Source of the DNA: Azoarcus sp. KH32C | Lineage (GTDB): Bacteria; Pseudomonadota; Gammaproteobacteria; Burkholderiales; Rhodocyclaceae | Direction: 5' to 3' | Assembly: GCF_000349945.1 (NCBI RefSeq) | Contig: NC_020516.1 | Location: 806,001 to 870,000 of the forward strand | Length of the DNA: 64,000 nucleotides | Shown: positions 17,750 to 26,140 of the stretch, in pieces | Layout: the number at the start of each line of letters is the position of its first letter | Position numbering within the stretch: position 1 is the first letter of the stretch | The notes under the pieces: generated by a model | What the model was told of the DNA's origin: nothing | Databases searched by the model: none | The model's input: only the letters and a program-made list of their open reading frames with translations | Position numbers and translations under genes: made by a program

Positions 17750-18030
17750 GCCCGGCCGATGCCCAAGTGCTGGCCCTGCAGGGGCCGTTGACGATTGCCA
17801 GTGTCGGCGAATGGCGCGAGCGCGGGCGCGAGTTGGCACGCAAGGGCGATCTCACGATCGATCTTTCCGCCGTTACCGAGGCCGACTCGGCTGCACTCGC
17901 GGTCCTTATCGACTGGTTGCGTACCGCGCGGGGCGCGGGCCACACCCTGACGCAACGGGGGATGCCAGGCGGGCTTTGCAGTCTCGCCGCCCTGTACGGC
18001 GTCGATGAACTCATTCCGGCCCAGGCCTGA
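17746..18030 (+). CDS. mlaB: STAS-domain protein MlaB
   Basis: Small cytoplasmic subunit that binds MlaF and stabilises the transporter. The 94-residue product is a single STAS domain with the characteristic IDLSAVTEADSAALAVL core near residues 37-55. It starts inside the mlaC stop (ATGA). Sequence similarity within this family is weak, but the fold signature and the operon position agree. Confidence 0.9.
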   Translation: MSPADAQVLALQGPLTIASVGEWRERGRELARKGDLTIDLSAVTEADSAALAVLIDWLRTARGAGHTLTQRGMPGGLCSLAALYGVDELIPAQA

Positions 18031-18045
18031 AAGCGATCCGGATCG

Positions 18046-18942
18046 ATGACGCTTCCCGCGATCCGTATCGTTTCGGTTACCAAACATTACGGTACCCTGA
18101 AGGCACTGGCCGGCGTCGACCTCGAAGTCGCGCAGGGGGAATTCTTCGGCTTGCTCGGCCCCAACGGCGCGGGCAAGACCACGCTGATCTCTGCGCTATC
18201 CGGCCTCGTCCGTCCGGACAGCGGCATCCTCGAAGTGATGGGGCACAACGTCGTCACGGATTACCGCAATGCGCGGCGCAATCTCGGCGTCGTGCCGCAG
18301 GAGTTGGTGTTCGATCCCTTCTTCTCGGTGCGCGAACTGCTGCGGATCCAGTCCGGGTATTTCGGCATCCGCGGCAACGACGACTGGATCGACGAGATCC
18401 TGACGAACCTGGATCTCACCGCCAAGGCGGGCGCCAACATGCGCACCTTGTCGGGCGGCATGAAGCGGCGCGTGTTGGTTGCCCAGGCGCTGGTGCATCG
18501 TCCGCCGGTGATCGTGCTCGACGAGCCGACCGCCGGCGTGGACGTCGAGTTACGCCAGGGCTTGTGGCAGTTCATCCGCAAGCTCAACCGTGACGGCCAT
18601 ACGATCGTCCTGACCACGCACTACCTCGAAGAGGCCGAAGCCTTGTGTGGCCGCATCGCGATGCTGAAGGCGGGACGCGTCGTCGCACTCGACACCACCG
18701 ACAACCTGTTGCGTCGCTTTGCCACGCACAGCCTCGGCCTGCGGCTCGACCGCCCCGAGCTCGCTGTGGCGCTGGGAGCGAACGGCGCCGGCAATGGCTG
18801 GATGGAGTTCCCGCTGGAGCGTTTCGAGGATGTTGAACCGCTGCTTGCGCGCGTACGCGAAGCCGGCGCGAGCATCCTCGAGATGCGGCTCGGCGACGCG
18901 GACCTCGAGCGTGTCTTCATGGAGGTCATGAGCCATGCATGA
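18046..18942 (+). CDS. yadG: ABC transporter ATP-binding protein (YadG type)
   Basis: ATPase of an ABC-2 type exporter. Walker A is GPNGAGKTTLI near residue 43, the signature is LSGGMKRRVLVAQAL, and Walker B is VIVLDEPTAGVD. The 298-residue length includes a C-terminal extension after residue 220, as in drug or polysaccharide exporters. It overlaps the permease gene by eight bases. It lies between mlaB and the permease in a collinear block that runs to murA. The substrate is unknown. Confidence 0.9.
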   Translation: MTLPAIRIVSVTKHYGTLKALAGVDLEVAQGEFFGLLGPNGAGKTTLISALSGLVRPDSGILEVMGHNVVTDYRNARRNLGVVPQELVFDPFFSVRELLRIQSGYFGIRGNDDWIDEILTNLDLTAKAGANMRTLSGGMKRRVLVAQALVHRPPVIVLDEPTAGVDVELRQGLWQFIRKLNRDGHTIVLTTHYLEEAEALCGRIAMLKAGRVVALDTTDNLLRRFATHSLGLRLDRPELAVALGANGAGNGWMEFPLERFEDVEPLLARVREAGASILEMRLGDADLERVFMEVMSHA

Positions 18943-19705
18943 GGCGCGCCTGCTCGGGTTCCGTACGCTGCTTTACAAGGAAGTGCTGCGCTTCTGGAAG
19001 GTCAGCTTCCAGACGGTCGGCGCGCCGGTGCTCAATGCGATCCTGTACCTGCTGATTTTCTCGCATGTCCTCGAGCGTCATGTCACGGTCTACGGCGAGA
19101 TCGCCTACACCACCTTTCTCGTACCGGGGCTCGTGATGATGTCGCTGTTGCAGAATTCGTTCGCGAACAGCTCGTCGTCGCTGATCCAGAGCAAGATCAC
19201 CGGCAACATCATCTTCGTGCTGCTGCCGCCGCTGTCCCACCGCGAGTTCTATGCCGCCTACGTGATCGCCTCGGTCGCGCGCGGCCTCTTCGTCGGCTGC
19301 GGCGTGCTGCTGGTGTCGCTACCTTTTGTCGCGCTGCCGATCTCGTCGCCCGGCTGGATCGTCGCCTTCGCGGTCCTCGGCGGGGGTATCCTGGGTTCAT
19401 TGGGCGTGATCGCCGGCATCTGGGCCGACAAGTTCGACCAGCTCGCGGCCTTCCAGAACTTCCTGATCATGCCGCTGACGATGTTGTCCGGCGTCTTCTA
19501 TTCGATCCATACCCTGCCGCAGGTCTGGCAGGAGGTCTCGCACATCAATCCGTTCTTCTTCATGATCGACGGTTTCCGCTACGGCTTCTTCGGCCAGTCC
19601 GACGTGTCGCCGTGGCTGAGCCTGACGGTCGTGAGCGTCAGTTTCGTGTTACTCGCGGTGCTGACCCTGGCGATGCTCGCCCGGGGTTACAAACTGCGGG
19701 CTTGA
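18935..19705 (+). CDS. yadH: ABC-2 type transporter permease (YadH type)
   Basis: Membrane partner of the preceding ATPase. The 256-residue product has six predicted helices and the ABC-2 signature region around FQNFLIMPLTMLSGVFYSI (near residues 172-190), which is conserved in the YadH/NodJ family. Its start overlaps the ATPase gene. The substrate is not evident. The envelope gene context suggests an envelope-related export role, which is inference. Confidence 0.9.
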   Translation: MHEARLLGFRTLLYKEVLRFWKVSFQTVGAPVLNAILYLLIFSHVLERHVTVYGEIAYTTFLVPGLVMMSLLQNSFANSSSSLIQSKITGNIIFVLLPPLSHREFYAAYVIASVARGLFVGCGVLLVSLPFVALPISSPGWIVAFAVLGGGILGSLGVIAGIWADKFDQLAAFQNFLIMPLTMLSGVFYSIHTLPQVWQEVSHINPFFFMIDGFRYGFFGQSDVSPWLSLTVVSVSFVLLAVLTLAMLARGYKLRA

Positions 19706-19715
19706 GGGAATCAAC

Positions 19716-19973
19716 ATGTTCGAAGCAGCAGAAATCAAGCGTCTCATCGAGCAGGGCATGGCCTGCGAATTCGTGGCAATCGAAGGCGACGATGGTGTGC
19801 ATTTCACCGGCATCGTCGTCAGCGCCGAGTTCGAAGGCAAGCCGAAGGTGCGCCAGCACCAGGCCGTGTATGCGACGCTCGGCAAGCTCATGGGCAACGA
19901 AATCCACGCCTTGCAGCTGCAGACCTACACGCCGGGCAAGTGGGCCGAAGTCCGGACCGACCTCGGATTCTGA
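19716..19973 (+). CDS. ibaG: BolA family protein (IbaG/YrbA)
   Basis: A small BolA-type protein of 85 residues. Relatives pair with monothiol glutaredoxins in iron-sulfur cluster handling or affect envelope stress. The BolA core is recognisable: an N-terminal helix, FEGKPKVRQHQAVYATLGKLM with a conserved His near residue 49, and a C-terminal ALQLQTYTP. It lies directly before murA, the same order as ibaG-murA in many proteobacteria. That order separates it from BolA itself. Confidence 0.9.
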   Translation: MFEAAEIKRLIEQGMACEFVAIEGDDGVHFTGIVVSAEFEGKPKVRQHQAVYATLGKLMGNEIHALQLQTYTPGKWAEVRTDLGF

Positions 19974-19983
19974 GCCGCGCGCG

Positions 19984-21234
19984 ATGGACAAGCTTCTGAT
20001 TGAAGGCGGCGCTCGCCTGTCGGGCGAGATCGCCATTTCCGGCGCGAAGAATGCTGCGCTGCCCATCCTCTGTGCCGCGCTGCTGACGCGCGAGCCGATC
20101 ACGTTCACGAACGTGCCGCAGTTGAAGGACATCGGCACGTTGCTGAAGCTCCTCGGGCAGATGGGCGTGAAGGTGGCGCGGGAAGGCGATACGGTCACGC
20201 TCGACGCCTCCGCGCTCGACAACCCGGTCGCGCCGTATGAGATGGTCAAGACCATGCGTGCGTCGATCCTCGTGCTCGGACCGCTGGTCGCGCGCTGCGG
20301 CGAGGCCCGCGTGAGCCTGCCCGGCGGCTGCGCGATCGGCGCCCGTCCGGTCGACCAGCACATCAAGGGTCTGCAGGCGATGGGCGCACAGGTCACGGTC
20401 GAGCACGGCTATGTGCATGCGCAGGTACCGCGGCTGAAAGGCGCACGGCTTTTCACCGACATGGTGACGGTGACCGGCACCGAGAACCTGATGATGGCTG
20501 CCTGTCTCGCCGACGGCGAAACGATCATCGAGAACGCCGCGCGCGAGCCCGAAGTGGTGGACCTCGCGAACTGTCTCGTCGCAATGGGCGCCCGCATTTC
20601 GGGCGCCGGCACCGACGTGATCCGCATCCGCGGCGTCGACCACCTTTCCGGCACGACGCACCGCATCATGCCGGACCGCATCGAAACCGGCACCTACTTG
20701 TGTGCGGCAGCCGCGACGGGTGGCGAAATCCGCCTCACCGGCACCTCATCGTGCTACCTCGATTCCGTCGTCGACAAGCTGATGGATGCCGGTTGCGACA
20801 TTGTCAGCGAGCGCGACGCGATCCGCCTCAAGGCACCTGAGCGGCTTACCTCGGTGAGCATTCGTACGGCTCCTTACCCGGCGTTCCCGACTGACATGCA
20901 GGCCCAGTTCATGGCGATCAACGCCGTCGCGGGCGGCACGGCCGTGATCCGCGAGACGATCTTCGAGAACCGCTTCATGCACGCGGTCGAACTGCAGCGC
21001 CTCGGCGCCGACATCCGCATCGACGGCAACACCGCGGTCGTGCAAGGCGTTGGCCAACTGCAGGGGGCCACGGTGATGGCAACCGACCTGCGCGCTTCGG
21101 CCAGCCTCGTGATCGCCGGCCTCATCGCCGAAGGCGAGACGATCATCGAGCGCATCTATCACCTCGACCGCGGCTACGAGCGGCTCGAAGAGAAGCTCGC
21201 GGCGCTCGGCGCCCGCGTGCGCCGCCTGGCGTAA
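19984..21234 (+). CDS. murA: UDP-N-acetylglucosamine 1-carboxyvinyltransferase MurA
   Basis: First committed enzyme of peptidoglycan synthesis: it transfers enolpyruvate from PEP to UDP-GlcNAc. The 416-residue product begins MDKLLIEGGARLSGEI and contains the active-site loop LPGGCAIGARPVDQH, whose Cys is the fosfomycin target. An open frame extends upstream to 19612 but overlaps the BolA gene; the ATG at 19984 is the family start. hisG follows after 75 bases that hold a TACAAT box at 21274-21279. Confidence 0.97.
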   Translation: MDKLLIEGGARLSGEIAISGAKNAALPILCAALLTREPITFTNVPQLKDIGTLLKLLGQMGVKVAREGDTVTLDASALDNPVAPYEMVKTMRASILVLGPLVARCGEARVSLPGGCAIGARPVDQHIKGLQAMGAQVTVEHGYVHAQVPRLKGARLFTDMVTVTGTENLMMAACLADGETIIENAAREPEVVDLANCLVAMGARISGAGTDVIRIRGVDHLSGTTHRIMPDRIETGTYLCAAAATGGEIRLTGTSSCYLDSVVDKLMDAGCDIVSERDAIRLKAPERLTSVSIRTAPYPAFPTDMQAQFMAINAVAGGTAVIRETIFENRFMHAVELQRLGADIRIDGNTAVVQGVGQLQGATVMATDLRASASLVIAGLIAEGETIIERIYHLDRGYERLEEKLAALGARVRRLA

Positions 21235-21309
21235 CCTCACGGGCGGCGCGCCAGCCGAGGCGCCGCGCCGGGTTACAATACCGATCCGAATTTTCCCGAG
21301 GCACCTTCC

Positions 21310-21951
21310 GTGTCCAGCATCACCCTCGCCCTGTCCAAGGGCCGCATCTTCGAGGAAACGCTGCCCTTGCTCGCGGCAGCCGGCATCACGCCGACCGACA
21401 ACCCGGAAACCTCGCGCAAGCTCATCATCGGCACGAACCGGCCGGACGTGCGGCTCGTCATCGTGCGCGCCACCGACACCCCGACCTATGTGCAATACGG
21501 CGCCGCGGACCTCGGTATCGCCGGCAAGGACGTGCTGCTCGAACATGGCGGGGCAGGGCTGTACCAGCCGCTCGACCTGAACATTGCAAAGTGCCGCCTG
21601 TGCGTCGCGACGCAGAAGGGCTTCGACTATGCGGCGGCGACGCGCCCGGGCGGACGTATCCGCGTCGCGACCAAGTACATCAACAGCGCCAAGGCGCACT
21701 TCGCCGAGAAGGGCGTGCACGTCGACCTGATCAAGCTGTACGGCTCGATGGAGCTTGCGCCGCTGGTGGGCCTCGCCGACGCGATCGTCGACCTCGTATC
21801 GAGCGGTGGCACGCTGCGCGCCAACAACCTCGAGGAAGTCGAGGAGATCATGCCGATCAGCTCGCGCCTGATCGTCAATCAGGCCTCCCTCAAGCTCAAG
21901 CGCGAACTGATCCAGCCGGTGCTGGATGCCTTTGCCGGAGCCGTGAAATGA
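21310..21951 (+). CDS. hisG: ATP phosphoribosyltransferase catalytic subunit, short form
   Basis: First enzyme of histidine synthesis: it couples ATP and PRPP. The 213-residue product is the short HisG form, which lacks the C-terminal regulatory domain. It begins with GTG (SSITLALSKGRIFEETLPLL) and contains LGIAGKDVLLE and the PRPP-binding DLVSSGGTLRANNL segment near residues 160-173. Short forms need the HisZ regulatory subunit, which is not encoded in the window. The stop overlaps hisD (ATGA). Confidence 0.95.
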   Translation: MSSITLALSKGRIFEETLPLLAAAGITPTDNPETSRKLIIGTNRPDVRLVIVRATDTPTYVQYGAADLGIAGKDVLLEHGGAGLYQPLDLNIAKCRLCVATQKGFDYAAATRPGGRIRVATKYINSAKAHFAEKGVHVDLIKLYGSMELAPLVGLADAIVDLVSSGGTLRANNLEEVEEIMPISSRLIVNQASLKLKRELIQPVLDAFAGAVK

Positions 21952-23258
21952 CTGCTGCCGCCACGATCCGCCGCCTCGACGCGCGCGACCCCGACTTCCT
22001 CCCGACCCTCGACGCCCTGCTGGCCTTCGAAGGTTCGGCCGATGCGCGCATCGATAGCGCCGTCACCGAGATCCTGGGCGCGGTGCGCACGACCGGCGAC
22101 GCGGCAGTCATCGAATACACGCGCCGCTTCGACCGCCTCGACGTGAGCTCGATGGCCGAGCTCGAACTGCCGAAGTCCGAGCTGAAGGCCGCGCTCGACA
22201 GCCTGACCGTCGAGCAGCGCGAAGCGCTGCGGATCGCGGCCGACCGCGTGCGCATCTACCACGAGCGCCAGCGCGCCGAGTCGTGGGATTACACCGAGGC
22301 CGACGGTACGCGTCTCGGCCAGAAGGTCACGCCGCTCGATCGCGTGGGCCTGTATGTGCCGGGAGGTCGGGCGTCCTACCCGAGTTCGGTGCTGATGAAC
22401 GCCATTCCCGCCAAGGTCGCGGGTGTGGGCGAACTGATCATGGTGGTGCCGACGCCGAACGGCGAGAAGAATCCGCTCGTGCTGGCGGCCGCCGCGATCA
22501 CCGGCGTTGACCGCGTCTTCACGATCGGCGGCGCGCAGGCCGTCGCTGCGCTCGCCTACGGCACGCAGACGCTGCCGCAGGTCGACAAGATCGTCGGCCC
22601 GGGCAACGCTTACGTCGCCGAAGCCAAGCGCCGCGTGTTCGGTACGGTCGGCATCGACATGGTGGCGGGCCCGTCCGAAGTGCTGGTCATCTCCGACGGC
22701 AGCGGCCACGCCGACTGGGTCGCGATGGACCTCTTCGCGCAGGCGGAGCACGACGAGCTCGCGCAGTCGATCCTGCTGTGCTCGGACGCCGGTTTCATCG
22801 ACGCGGTCGCCGCGTCGATCGAGCGCCTGCTGCCGACGATGCCGCGTCGCGAGACGATCGCCGCGTCGCTCGCGAACCGAGGCGCGCTAATCCACGTCGA
22901 GAGTCTGGAGCAGGCCTGCGCGATCGCCAACCGCATCGCGCCGGAGCACCTCGAGCTGTCGATGGACAACGCGGAAGCGTGGATCGACAAGATCCGTCAC
23001 GCGGGCGCGATCTTCGTCGGCCACTGGTCGGTTGAGGCGTTGGGTGACTACTGCGCCGGCCCGAACCACGTGCTGCCGACGATGCGCAGTGCTCGTTTCT
23101 CTTCGCCGCTGGGGGTTTATGATTTCCAGAAGCGGACCAGCATCATCCAGATTTCGGAAGCGGGGGCACAGACTTTGGGGCGCGTTGCCTCGACACTGGC
23201 TCATGGCGAGGGGCTGCAGGCGCACGCCCGTTCTGCCGAGATGCGGTTGCGAGGGTAA
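21948..23258 (+). CDS. hisD: Histidinol dehydrogenase
   Basis: Zinc enzyme that catalyses the last two oxidations, from histidinol to histidine. The product has 436 residues from the ATG at 21948, which overlaps the hisG stop; the longer open frame from 21591 only shadows hisG. Signature regions are VGLYVPGGRASYPSSVLMNA, VGPGNAYVAEAKRRVFG, GPSEVLVISD and the metal-binding FAQAEHDELAQ segment. It is the last plus-strand his gene before the inverted hisC segment. Confidence 0.96.
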   Translation: MTAAATIRRLDARDPDFLPTLDALLAFEGSADARIDSAVTEILGAVRTTGDAAVIEYTRRFDRLDVSSMAELELPKSELKAALDSLTVEQREALRIAADRVRIYHERQRAESWDYTEADGTRLGQKVTPLDRVGLYVPGGRASYPSSVLMNAIPAKVAGVGELIMVVPTPNGEKNPLVLAAAAITGVDRVFTIGGAQAVAALAYGTQTLPQVDKIVGPGNAYVAEAKRRVFGTVGIDMVAGPSEVLVISDGSGHADWVAMDLFAQAEHDELAQSILLCSDAGFIDAVAASIERLLPTMPRRETIAASLANRGALIHVESLEQACAIANRIAPEHLELSMDNAEAWIDKIRHAGAIFVGHWSVEALGDYCAGPNHVLPTMRSARFSSPLGVYDFQKRTSIIQISEAGAQTLGRVASTLAHGEGLQAHARSAEMRLRG

Positions 23259-23292
23259 AGCGCGGGTAAGAGGCTTGTCCGGCAGCTAAACC

Positions 23293-23367
23293 GCGCCCGC
23301 CGCGGTGGCTTCCGGTGCTCGTTGGCGCAAGCGGACGCCTCGCCCCGAAAGCCACCACGACGGGCGC
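23293..23367 (-). repeat. Structured hairpin element, copy 1 (minus orientation)
   Basis: A 19-bp stem (23293-23311 with 23349-23367) encloses a 37-base loop. Read on the minus strand, the loop contains the 28-base core found in copy 2, at 23344-23317. As minus-strand RNA the stem pairs fully if two G-U pairs are allowed; on the plus strand the same positions would be C-A mismatches. It lies between the convergent hisD and hisC ends. It resembles a REP-like or structured RNA element of no family I can name. Confidence 0.75.
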
Positions 23368-23467
23368 TACCTTCGTTCAGGGTTTGTGCGATTGAAGTTG
23401 TAACGCGCGCCCAATTCAAAAATGCGCGTGCAAATTGCCGTGAGGCTGCCGCCTCAACCCGCGCCTA
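23368..23467. other. Spacer between the two hairpin elements
   Basis: A 100-base non-coding stretch with a small hairpin GAGGC-TGCC-GCCTC near 23441-23454. Nothing else is recognisable. Together with the flanking elements it fills the 319-base hisD/hisC gap. Confidence 0.4.
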
Positions 23468-23542
23468 GCCCCTTTGCCGGGGTATTTCGTGGCGAGGCGT
23501 CCGCTTGCGCCAACGAGCCGCGGAATACTCCGGTAAAGGGGC
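23468..23542 (+). repeat. Structured hairpin element, copy 2 (plus orientation)
   Basis: A 19-bp stem (23468-23486 with 23524-23542) encloses a 37-base loop that is identical to copy 1 at 34 of 37 positions. The 28-base core at 23491-23518 is identical. The stem sequence is unrelated to that of copy 1 yet is again fully paired, with two G-U pairs in plus-strand RNA. Inside the loop, GGCG-TCCGCTTG-CGCC can form a small hairpin. Both copies have TA just before the stem and GG just after it. Confidence 0.75.
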
Positions 23543-23577
23543 GGGTCGACGCCACAACATCCGATCCAAATTAACCC

Positions 23578-24648
23578 TTACCCCAGAATCTCCCTCAACG
23601 CCCCGATCAGCGCCTTGCACTGATCGTCCGTCCCCACCGTGATCCGCAGGAACTGCTCGATCCGCGGCTGACGGAAGTGCCGCACGATGATCGCCCGCTT
23701 GCGCAATTCCGCCGCAAGCTCCGCTGCATCACGCGTCGGATGCGTCGCGAACACGAAGTTCGCCGTCGACGGCAGGACTTCGAAACCCACCGATGCGAGG
23801 TCCGCGACGAGCTGTTCGCGCGTCGCCATCACTGCATGGCGAGTCCGCTCGAAATACTCCTCGTCCTCGATCGCCGCCACGGCGCCTACGATCGCCAGAC
23901 GATCGAGCGGATACGAATTGAAGCTGTCCTTGACGCGGTCGAGCGCCTCGATGAGGTCGGGATGTCCGATCGCAAAGCCGACCCGCAGGCCCGCCAGCGA
24001 GCGCGACTTCGAGAAAGTCTGTACGACGAGCAGATTCGGATAACGGGCGACAAGCGGAATCGCCGATTCGCCGCCGAAGTCGACATAGGCCTCGTCGATC
24101 ACCACCACGCATTGCGGGTTCGCGGCGACGATGCGCTCGATCTCGGCGAGCGGCAACGCGCGGCCGGTCGGCGCGTTCGGATTCGGGAAGATGATCCCGC
24201 CCGCAGCACCGTTGTCCTCCGGTAGGTAGTCTTCGGTGCGAATCGCCAGGTTTTCGTCGAGTGCGACGGTCTCGAAATCGATGCCGTACAGCCCGCAATA
24301 CACGGGATAAAAGCTGTACGAAATGTCCGGGAAGCGCAGCGGACGGTCGTGCTTGAGCAATGCCATGAAGGCGTGGGCCAGCACCTCGTCCGAGCCGTTG
24401 CCGACGAACACCTGCTTCGCCGTCACGCCATAGCGGGCGGCGAGGGCGAGCTTCAGCCGTTCGGCAGTCGGGTCCGGGTACAAGCGCAGCGTATCCGACG
24501 CCTCCGCCCGAATCGCCTCGATTGCACGCGGCGACGGCCCGTAGGGATGTTCGTTGGTGTTGAGCTTGATCAGGTTGGCAATCTTGGGCTGTTCACCGGG
24601 AACATAGGGGGTCAGGCCGTGGACCACGGCACTCCAGTATTGGCTCAT
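23578..24648 (-). CDS. hisC: Histidinol-phosphate aminotransferase
   Basis: PLP enzyme that transaminates imidazole-acetol phosphate to histidinol phosphate. The 356-residue product has the HisC opening (LTPYVPGEQ, then LIKLNTNEHPYGPSP). The NPNAPTGRALPLAEIE segment, the DEAYVDFGG motif and the PLP-lysine region TFSKSRSLAGLRVGFAIG are all present. It is on the strand opposite to all other his genes here, between hisD and hisB, which suggests a local inversion. It needs its own promoter, and none is obvious in the gap shared with hisB. Confidence 0.96.
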   Translation of the reverse strand: MSQYWSAVVHGLTPYVPGEQPKIANLIKLNTNEHPYGPSPRAIEAIRAEASDTLRLYPDPTAERLKLALAARYGVTAKQVFVGNGSDEVLAHAFMALLKHDRPLRFPDISYSFYPVYCGLYGIDFETVALDENLAIRTEDYLPEDNGAAGGIIFPNPNAPTGRALPLAEIERIVAANPQCVVVIDEAYVDFGGESAIPLVARYPNLLVVQTFSKSRSLAGLRVGFAIGHPDLIEALDRVKDSFNSYPLDRLAIVGAVAAIEDEEYFERTRHAVMATREQLVADLASVGFEVLPSTANFVFATHPTRDAAELAAELRKRAIIVRHFRQPRIEQFLRITVGTDDQCKALIGALREILG

Positions 24649-24720
24649 CGTCGGATCGGTTGCGAGTGGATGTCGGAGGAGGCGTCGCCGCTGTCCGGTC
24701 GTAACGGTCGATGACCGCCA

Positions 24721-24751
24721 TTGCAGCGCCGCACGCAGCCGATGGTATCAT
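24721..24751 (+). promoter_or_regulatory. Possible sigma-70 promoter of the hisB-tat block
   Basis: TTGCAG and TATCAT are 19 bases apart, about 60 bases before hisB. The spacing is longer than ideal, so this is tentative. A promoter is expected here because the inverted hisC cuts hisB off from hisG-hisD. Confidence 0.3.
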
Positions 24752-24807
24752 GCTGCGAGAGCGGTGCCCGCCGGGCGTCCCTGTTCAACTTTTCTCGTCA
24801 GATTCTC

Positions 24808-25395
24808 ATGCGGCAAGCCGAAGTCACACGCGACACCCTGGAAACCCGGATCACCGTCCGCATCGACCTGGACGGCAGCGGCAAGGCCAGTCTCGCCACC
24901 GGCGTGCCGTTCTTCGATCACATGCTCGACCAGATCGCCCGCCATGGCGCGATCGACCTCGACATCAAGGCCGAGGGCGACACCCATATCGACGACCACC
25001 ACACCGTCGAAGATGTCGGCATCACGTTGGGTCAGGCCTTCGCCAAGGCGCTCGGCGACAAGAAAGGCATTCGCCGCTACGGCCACTCCTACGTGCCGCT
25101 CGACGAGGCGCTTTCCCGTGTCGTCGTCGACTTCTCGGGCCGCCCCGGGCTGCACTACTTCGTCGAGTACACGCGTGCACGCATCGGCAACTTCGACGTC
25201 GATCTTGCGCGCGAATTCTTCCAGGGTTTCGTCAATCATGCCGGTGTGACCGTGCATATCGACAACCTGCGTGGCGACAACGCGCATCACCAGTGCGAAA
25301 CGATCTTCAAGGCCTTCGGCCGCGCGCTTCGCATGGCTGCCGAGCGCGACGAGCGCGTCGCCGGCGTGATCCCCTCGACCAAGGGCGCGCTCTGA
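24808..25395 (+). CDS. hisB: Imidazoleglycerol-phosphate dehydratase
   Basis: Manganese-dependent dehydratase of histidine synthesis. The product is monofunctional, with 195 residues from the ATG at 24808 (RQAEVTRDTLETRI); an upstream in-frame extension is not conserved. The metal-binding repeats appear as DDHHTVEDVGI and later NAHHQCETIFKAFGRALR. It opens the second, uninterrupted his block. Confidence 0.95.
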   Translation: MRQAEVTRDTLETRITVRIDLDGSGKASLATGVPFFDHMLDQIARHGAIDLDIKAEGDTHIDDHHTVEDVGITLGQAFAKALGDKKGIRRYGHSYVPLDEALSRVVVDFSGRPGLHYFVEYTRARIGNFDVDLAREFFQGFVNHAGVTVHIDNLRGDNAHHQCETIFKAFGRALRMAAERDERVAGVIPSTKGAL

Positions 25396-25437
25396 GCTCC
25401 TACTGATTCCTTCGAACCACTTACGAGCGATTCCGCG

Positions 25438-26076
25438 ATGAGCGACGTAGCCATCATCGACTACGGCATGGGCAATCTGCGTTCGGTTGCCAAGGCGGTC
25501 GAACATGTTGCACCCGGCAAGGAGATCGTCGTGACCTCCGATCCAGCGGTCGTTGCCGCGGCCGGACGCGTGGTCTTTCCCGGCCAGGGCGCGATGCCCG
25601 ACTGCATGCACGAACTCGAACTGCGCGGCCTGCGCGCGGCCGTGCTCGATGCAGCGGCCTCCAAGCCCTTCCTCGGCATCTGCATCGGCCAGCAGATGCT
25701 GTTCGAGCACAGTGAGGAAGGCGACGTGCCGGGTCTGGGCATCCTGCCCGGCCGCGTCGTGCGCTTCCCCGACGCGAAGATGTTCGCGCCCGACGGTGCA
25801 CGCCTGAAAGTGCCTCACATGGGCTGGAACGAGGTGCGCCAGCGCGGAGAGCATCCGCTCTGGGCGGGGATCCCGGACGGAGAGCGCTTCTACTTCGTGC
25901 ACAGCTATTTCGTCGTGCCCGAGCAATCTGCCCTCACCGCGGCCCAAACCGAATATGGATTGATGTTTACCAGTGCAGTGGCACGGGATAACATCTTCGC
26001 GGTTCAGTTCCACCCAGAAAAGAGCGCGCATGCTGGCCTGCGATTGCTGGCGAACTTCATGTCCTGGGCGCCGTGA
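25438..26076 (+). CDS. hisH: Imidazole glycerol phosphate synthase subunit HisH
   Basis: Glutaminase subunit that supplies ammonia to HisF. It is a class I amidotransferase of 212 residues. The nucleophile Cys lies in PFLGICIGQQMLFEHS near residue 82. The catalytic His and Glu lie in FHPEKSAHAGL near residue 195. The start IDYGMGNLRSVAKA is characteristic of HisH. Confidence 0.95.
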   Translation: MSDVAIIDYGMGNLRSVAKAVEHVAPGKEIVVTSDPAVVAAAGRVVFPGQGAMPDCMHELELRGLRAAVLDAAASKPFLGICIGQQMLFEHSEEGDVPGLGILPGRVVRFPDAKMFAPDGARLKVPHMGWNEVRQRGEHPLWAGIPDGERFYFVHSYFVVPEQSALTAAQTEYGLMFTSAVARDNIFAVQFHPEKSAHAGLRLLANFMSWAP

Positions 26077-26140
26077 CCTGCCTTCGGGCGAAGGTCTGCG
26101 GCGAACCCCTTTCCATACCTGACTTTCATCTTTTCCCCGT

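Noticed and set aside
24649..24807. A third copy of the 28-base loop core on the hisB side of hisC
   Set aside because: Only a short GAGGCGTC-like match was found there, with no stem; it is probably chance.
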